From Raphanus sativus (Eukaryota; Streptophyta; Magnoliopsida; Brassicales; Brassicaceae), in contig NC_079516.1 of NCBI RefSeq assembly GCF_000801105.2, positions 20,373,043-20,437,042 of the forward strand: DNA of 64,000 nucleotides, in the 5' to 3' direction. Both the position numbers and the translations under genes were made by a program. The notes under the pieces were generated by a model. The model was not told where the DNA came from. It saw only the letters and a program-made list of their open reading frames with translations, and ran no database searches. Every line of letters starts with the position of its first letter. Position 1 is the stretch's first letter. Positions 59,266-64,000 of this stretch are shown piece by piece.

Positions 59266-60699
59266 ATATATATAAAATTTCTTTAAATTTAAAGGAAAAC
59301 ATAACAAAACGCCTTACCTATAATTTATTAATTGTATATCAGTCAAATACAAACAATTGATAAAACACTCATATACATTTTTGTTAGAAAACTTGATAGA
59401 TATAAATTTAAAATTACGTTCTAATAAAATTAGTTTCGTCTTCTACGGAAAATGGTTTAGTAGAATTTGAATTCTAGATTAAACAAATTCATATAATTTT
59501 TTAGAACAAACAATCTCCTTTTAATTAAACTTCTACTAATTGTAAAGTTAGCTACTTTTATCTGAATGCAGTTTCTACTTTTATTAGGTATTCTAAATTT
59601 TATGAATGCAAAATTTAGAAACTACTCAAATGGCTACATGAGGTAGAATCTGCTTGTGGGATTCTTTTTTGTTTCTACACAGTGTAGAAAATATCTTTTA
59701 CATTTAAGAAAACTGATTTTGGAGAAAATTATAAAAGTTTCAGTTAAGAAATTATTCTAAAAATATTTGTAATATTATAACTTTCCTAAAACGTGTATAA
59801 GTCGATTTACCTTGTCAAAAAAAAAATTATAATATTCTAACTTCCCTAAAACGTATTATGCATTTTTCTTTTTGTTAAATTTTTTATTAAAAAAATAAAC
59901 GTATTTTTACTTTTATTTAAATTTTAATAAAAAACTAAACTATTTAATTTTAACATTCCAACGTTTGTAAAAAATAAAAATAAAATTTGTAAAAGTTTTT
60001 AAATAAATATAAAATTTTGTAAAACGTTTTTAAAAAAACTTTGATAAAAATAAACTTTGCAAAATTATAAAAATAAAAATAAAACTTTGTAAATATTTTT
60101 TTAATAAAACTGTTTAAACAAACTTTATAAAAACGGTTTCATAATTTTATTTTTATAAAAAGTTAAAACGTTTGTAAATTTTAGTTTTATTAAAAAGTTT
60201 AATAGAAATTAAATTTTTTAATTTAAACGTTTTTAAAATATTTTTTCTTTTTATTAAACTTTTTAAAATTCAATTCAACTTTTAAATTATGTTAAAATTG
60301 TTTAATTTTATTAATCAAGAGTTATTTTGGAATTATGAAAAATATTATATTAAAGGAACAACTTAAAATGATATTATACCAAATGACAACCCTATTTTTT
60401 TTTGTTCTGTTTTTTTGGTAATTTTGTTTTTTTTTTGTTTTGGTAATTTTTGACAAGTAAAAAACGGAGTTAACATACTTACTCGACATTTCCTTATTAG
60501 CGTATAATAAATTTAAGGATTGTTACTTTGGCTAAATCTAGATCTAGAACAGTTAAATCCTTCGCGTAAATTCCTTCGGAAAGAATGCATGACTCACGAT
60601 AAAAAAACGCTGCGATATGAACTTTCCATCTGGGTCAATTTTATCTAGAAGTTGTGATGCATAAATGATGTGGCTCGCAGTGAAGATAATGACGTGAAA
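57998..60699. other. Long AT-rich gene-free stretch
   Basis: No coding signal. GATA-type microsatellite at about 58715-58755, a small local duplication (agttaaacatttatgtagttt) at 58795-58850, a TA microsatellite at 59219-59276, and from 59880 to 60300 a run of related aaaactttgtaaaa / ttttaaacgttt words that looks like an old, slipped repeat. No element borders. Confidence 0.5.
59219..59276. repeat. TA microsatellite
   Basis: A near-continuous run of ta of about 55 bp with one interruption. Confidence 0.9.
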
Positions 60700-61320
60700 C
60701 AGTTCTACCTGTAAACAAGACGAGATAAACGAGATCTAGAAGAAAACAAGATTGAAGCTTTTCATTTTTATTTCATTGCTTAAAGTTTGTTTACAATGTA
60801 AGAGATCTATTTATATTAAAGGATGTAAGCCCTAGTTAAATGCCTAGCTGTCTTCAATCTTCATTGGATCCCTAGTCGCTGGAATCGATTCTGCAATGCT
60901 ATTGATTTCTCCTTTCCGTAAGTTGCAGGACCATTCGGTTTGTCTTTTTCTCAGTTTTGCGTTTTACATAATGTAGCCGTTGGTTGACTATTTGTCTGAG
61001 TGGGCTTTTGTGCTGTCTCTTGCGAGCCCATATTTGTAAAGCTTGTCTCAGCCTTGAGGAGGTCGAAGCCCATTGCAGAATCTACTGGAGTCTTCTTGTT
61101 GCTCTGTTTCAGAAACAAAACATGGTGTTTCTGAAACTGATTTCTCTTTCTGTTTCCAGACCATCTGCTTCCTGCCATTGTTGTCTACACTGCCACCCTC
61201 TCCAAGAACCTGTAAAGGTGTGGCCTTTGTTTCACGTAGACCGCGTTCTCTTGCATGTTGAAAAAGACTGAAGGAAAAAATCTGCACCAATTGCAAGATT
61301 CAAGAGTGGAATGGACCAAA
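60700..61320 (-). other. Possible retroelement fragment
   Basis: GC content rises and the text resembles an LTR and leader of a Copia-type element (catttttatttcattgctt, acaatgtaagagatctattt, then a polar reverse frame 61178-60951 rich in Gln, Thr and Lys). I could not pair two LTRs or find a primer site, so this stays a suggestion. No host gene recognised. Confidence 0.25.
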
Positions 61321-61346
61321 GTTTCTGAATTTGAATCAAAAATATA

Positions 61347-61576
61347 CTCCCTCTATTTGTATGTAAGTAGTTTTAGTTAAAAGTGTCAATATAAAAAGAG
61401 TTACTATCTTTGAAAAAGAACATTTAACATAATTTCAACCAATAAAAAAACACGTATTATTGAATTGGTTGCACAATATCCAATTAATAAAAAAATTGAT
61501 TTGGAATATGTAAACAACTTACACTGTAAATCGATTTTTTGTTGGCTAAAACTACCTATATATTGAAACAGAGGAG
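61347..61576. mobile_element. Stowaway-like MITE (~230 bp)
   Basis: Left end ctccctctatttgtatgtaa and right end (reverse complement) ctcctctgtttcaatatata extend inward to gtagttttagttaaaa / gtagttttagccaaca. TA precedes the left end, but TT follows the right end, so the target duplication is decayed. Confidence 0.65.
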
Positions 61577-61791
61577 TTTTTCTACCTTAGACCATCCGCA
61601 ACACGGGCCGTAGAATAGTTTTTAAGGGGTTGGGGTCCACCAAATTGAGAGAAAAGAGAAAGATAGTTGCGAATGAAGAAACGAGTTCCGTCCGTTTATA
61701 CACTTTTTTGCGGACTCCACGACACGTGGCGGTCCGTGATTGGTTCCATATTTTTTAATCAGACAAACAAAAATTAAAAAAATATATGAGA

Positions 61792-63867
61792 GTGATTGGT
61801 TTGGTTGTAACTGTAAAAAATTTACTGTTGGATTTAAGCTGTAGAAATTTTTGATTTAGCTTTAAGTGATGTAGATTTAAAATTTATTGCTGCAGTAACA
61901 TATTTCCTACAGCAAAAAAATGAAGCTTTAGAAAATAAGGTAGTTACAGTCATTTTCTTTACATTTTTGTTGTAGCTTTAAAAATAAATATAAAATATGA
62001 TTGGTGATTTTAAAAGTTGTAGGTAAAAATTAAAGCTAAAACCATCTCCTACAACCCAACCAACACTACAAGAAAAATGGGTTTTATTAGCGGATGAAAA
62101 ACGCTATCTATCGATACGAAAGCAGTTTTAGAAGCGCTGTATCATCGCCCGTCATAGTAGGTCAGTCACTTTAGATAACGGTTTTTTGCAATGCTATCTT
62201 ATTGTTACATATTATAGCTCTTTTATGTCTGAAATATAATATTCTTTAATAGCGTTTCTTTTTTGTTATTATTTGCATAAAAAATTAAAAAAAAAAAAAA
62301 AAATTATATACGGAAATTAAAATTATAATATTAAAATTGATTTACAGATAAAAATTGAATTACAAAAAAAAAGAACTAAACCCAATTTAAAAGAAAACCT
62401 AATCTAACCCTAATGGCTGCCGTACGAGCTGCTCCGTTGCCGCCTAGCTACAGACCCAATGAACACCAAATCACCAGCCTCTGCTCATGGCTCTTCACAA
62501 CCACAGATCACCATCTCTGCTCACGGCCACGTTAACCAGCTTCTCTGTCGCCTCCTCGCTGCAAGCCCGATGAACACCTCTGCTCACGAACACCAGCTTC
62601 TCCATCTCCTCCGAGCCGTAAACCCAGCGACCACCACATCTGCTAACAATCACCACATCTGCTCAAGATCCACTACTTTTAAAAAGAAAAAAATTCAGAT
62701 TTAAGAGAGAGAGAGAGAGAGAGTGAAACGTGACTAGTGGAAGTTAGAGAGGACGGTGACGAATGGGAGAGATGGCGGTGGTCCGGTATCTTCAGATCCG
62801 GGGTCGCTGGGCTCGGCTCCACCTCCAGATTCGTGTGTGTGTAAGGAGGGATGAGGAGAGTGATACAGAGAAAGGAGATCTGTGTGTTACATAAATCGGA
62901 AAGTATGTGTTTGAGACAGTGAGAGAGAGAAGGAAAATGATACAGAGGAGGAGAGGAAAAGAATCGATAGAGTTAGAGAAGTGAGAGAGATGTGTGACAG
63001 ATTGATTCTTAGCCATTGATTTATTTAATCCAATGGTCAAAAATAGTGATCAATGATTCCAAGAATCAACCAATAAGAAAATAGCATGGAGATAATGACT
63101 TTTGACCTTTAGATCATAATTAATCAACGGTCCAAGAAAAACAACACATTTATTTTATCTATAGTTGTTTTAGAAATTATTTGAACTTAAAAATTGGTTA
63201 ATATATTTAACATTTAAAATATGAACTTGGATTTGAATTTTTTGGTTATATAATTAAAGAAAAAAAAACGATTTGGTAGTTTTGTGCTTGTGTTAAAACA
63301 AATAGAATTTAAATTTTCAAGGTTTTAAGTGTATAGGTTTTGTTTAGGGTTTAAGAGTTTAAGGTTTGTGTTAAAATTCTGTGACTATACATATAACAAA
63401 TGTAATTTGGTTCTAACGTGTATTCTTTTAGGATTGAAAATTTAAAACTATTAGATATGAAGTTTAGGACTTTAGATCTAAAGAATATGTATGATATAGG
63501 GTTTGGATTTGATTTATATAGGGTTTGGTGTTTAATTTGGAAAGATTTAAGTTTATGGTTTTATACTTTATTTGGAGTTTAGGTTTTAAAATAGTATAAA
63601 AATTATTAGTGAATTAGAGTTTAATGTTTGTGTTAGAGAGTATAAAACTTGTTTAGGGTTTAGGGATTCAAAAGTCAAATATAATGTTTTTAATTATTTG
63701 CTATTAAAAATATGTTATTATAGCGTTTCTAAATACATCATTCTATTATAGCGTTCCTAAAAATACAAACGCTATCTAAAACTAACGGATATGTCAACCA
63801 TAGCAGAAAGCGAAAAAACGCTATCTTGGTCTGCTATTAAAACATATTTTTCTTGTAGTGCAATCAC
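61792..63867. mobile_element. MITE (GTGATTGG terminus) split by a CACTA element
   Basis: The left end gtgattggtttggttgt pairs with the right end acaacccaaccaatcac only after the CACTA element and one CAA are removed. Original length about 280 bp. The interior contains tgtaactgt and gctttag-type words mirrored at the other side. No certain target duplication. Its ends resemble 7224-7642. Confidence 0.8.
62064..63860. mobile_element. Non-autonomous CACTA (CMC) transposon, 1,797 bp, TSD CAA
   Basis: Perfect 15-bp terminal inverted repeats CACTACAAGAAAAAT, flanked by the 3-bp duplication CAA (62061-62063 and 63861-63863). Subterminal regions carry repeated aacgctat / atagcgtt words on both sides, as in CACTA elements. 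No TNPD or TNPA frame. Inside, 62410-62700 is GC-rich and gene-like (forward ATG at 62413 and a longer frame 62459-62704, His/Ser/Ala-rich, then a GA repeat), and 62740-63040 reads partly open in reverse. These may be captured or cryptic exons, but none is recognised. Confidence 0.92.
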
Positions 63868-64000
63868 ACCATATATTAGAAACCCAAACGAGTTTCACCC
63901 GTTAATGATGCTCTTAGTCTTTGATGATTTCATTTAAAAGTATGCAATGCATTTATTGCTAGGGAGTATTAAGCAAGCCCCAAGAAATGCATCAAACCCC

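Larger units (their letters stand above)
61590..63913. mobile_element. PIF/Harbinger-like MITE split by nested insertions
   Basis: Left terminus GACCATCCGCAAC and right terminus (reverse complement) GAGCATCATTAAC are inverted, flanked by TTA on both sides (61587-61589 and 63914-63916). This is the 3-bp target typical of PIF/Harbinger elements. Without the inserted DNA (61792-63867) the element would be about 250 bp. Confidence 0.75.

Overview
The window is nuclear DNA of a flowering plant, almost certainly a Brassicaceae (Brassica/Raphanus-like) genome. The evidence is AT-rich DNA, GT-AG introns, a TIR-NB-LRR gene of the RPP5/SNC1 style with a C-terminal C-JID, a PR5K-type thaumatin-receptor kinase, an ACD11-type lipid-transfer protein, and crucifer-style Helitrons with CTAG 3' ends. 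All coding calls come from reading the sequence; no database search was possible.

Layout. 1-4116: most of a non-autonomous LTR retrotransposon (LARD-like), with a partial 5' LTR, a tRNA-Lys-type primer site, two internal tandem arrays and a full 3' LTR. 4972-10562 (minus): a four-exon ACD11-like glycolipid/ceramide-1-phosphate transfer gene of 197 aa. Its 3.8-kb first intron is packed with nested MITEs, and a Helitron lies 141 bp upstream of its start codon. 13.5-15.6 kb: a 5'-truncated LINE. 16956-21994 (minus): a five-exon TNL immune receptor with one single-base frameshift in the NB domain and a fold-back element in its last intron. 22970-23929: a second LINE, bounded by a 15-bp target-site duplication.

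25.09-47.86 kb is a large tandem segmental duplication. Copy 1 is 13.8 kb and copy 2 is 9.0 kb; two Helitrons (2.9 and 1.9 kb) inserted only in copy 1 account for the difference. Copy 2 keeps the clean empty sites, which fixes both Helitron boundaries to the base. Each copy carries a MULE-like element, a broken chaperonin-20 (CPN20) gene fragment, an array of E2F-type motifs (TTTGGCGGGAAA), an array of GAAGTCTTC palindromes, and part of a dead Copia element whose protease DTG is already a stop in both copies. The Copia element continues to its 5' LTR at 48.85 kb only beyond copy 2.

50676-55474 (minus): a PR5K-like receptor kinase of 663 aa in four exons (signal peptide, thaumatin domain, TM, non-RD kinase). 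57126-57488: two tRNA-derived SINEs head to head, forming a long near-perfect hairpin. 61590-63913: three nested DNA transposons, a CACTA element inside the TIR of a MITE that sits inside a Harbinger-type element; target-site duplications are seen for the outer and inner elements.

Functionally, the three host genes all belong to families linked to defence or cell death (ACD11-like, TNL, PR5K-like) and all lie on the minus strand, but nothing shows that they act together. No prokaryote-like system, CRISPR array, rRNA or functional tRNA gene was seen. The most unusual content is the duplication with its internal empty-site controls, the E2F-motif arrays, and the nested or palindromic transposon structures.
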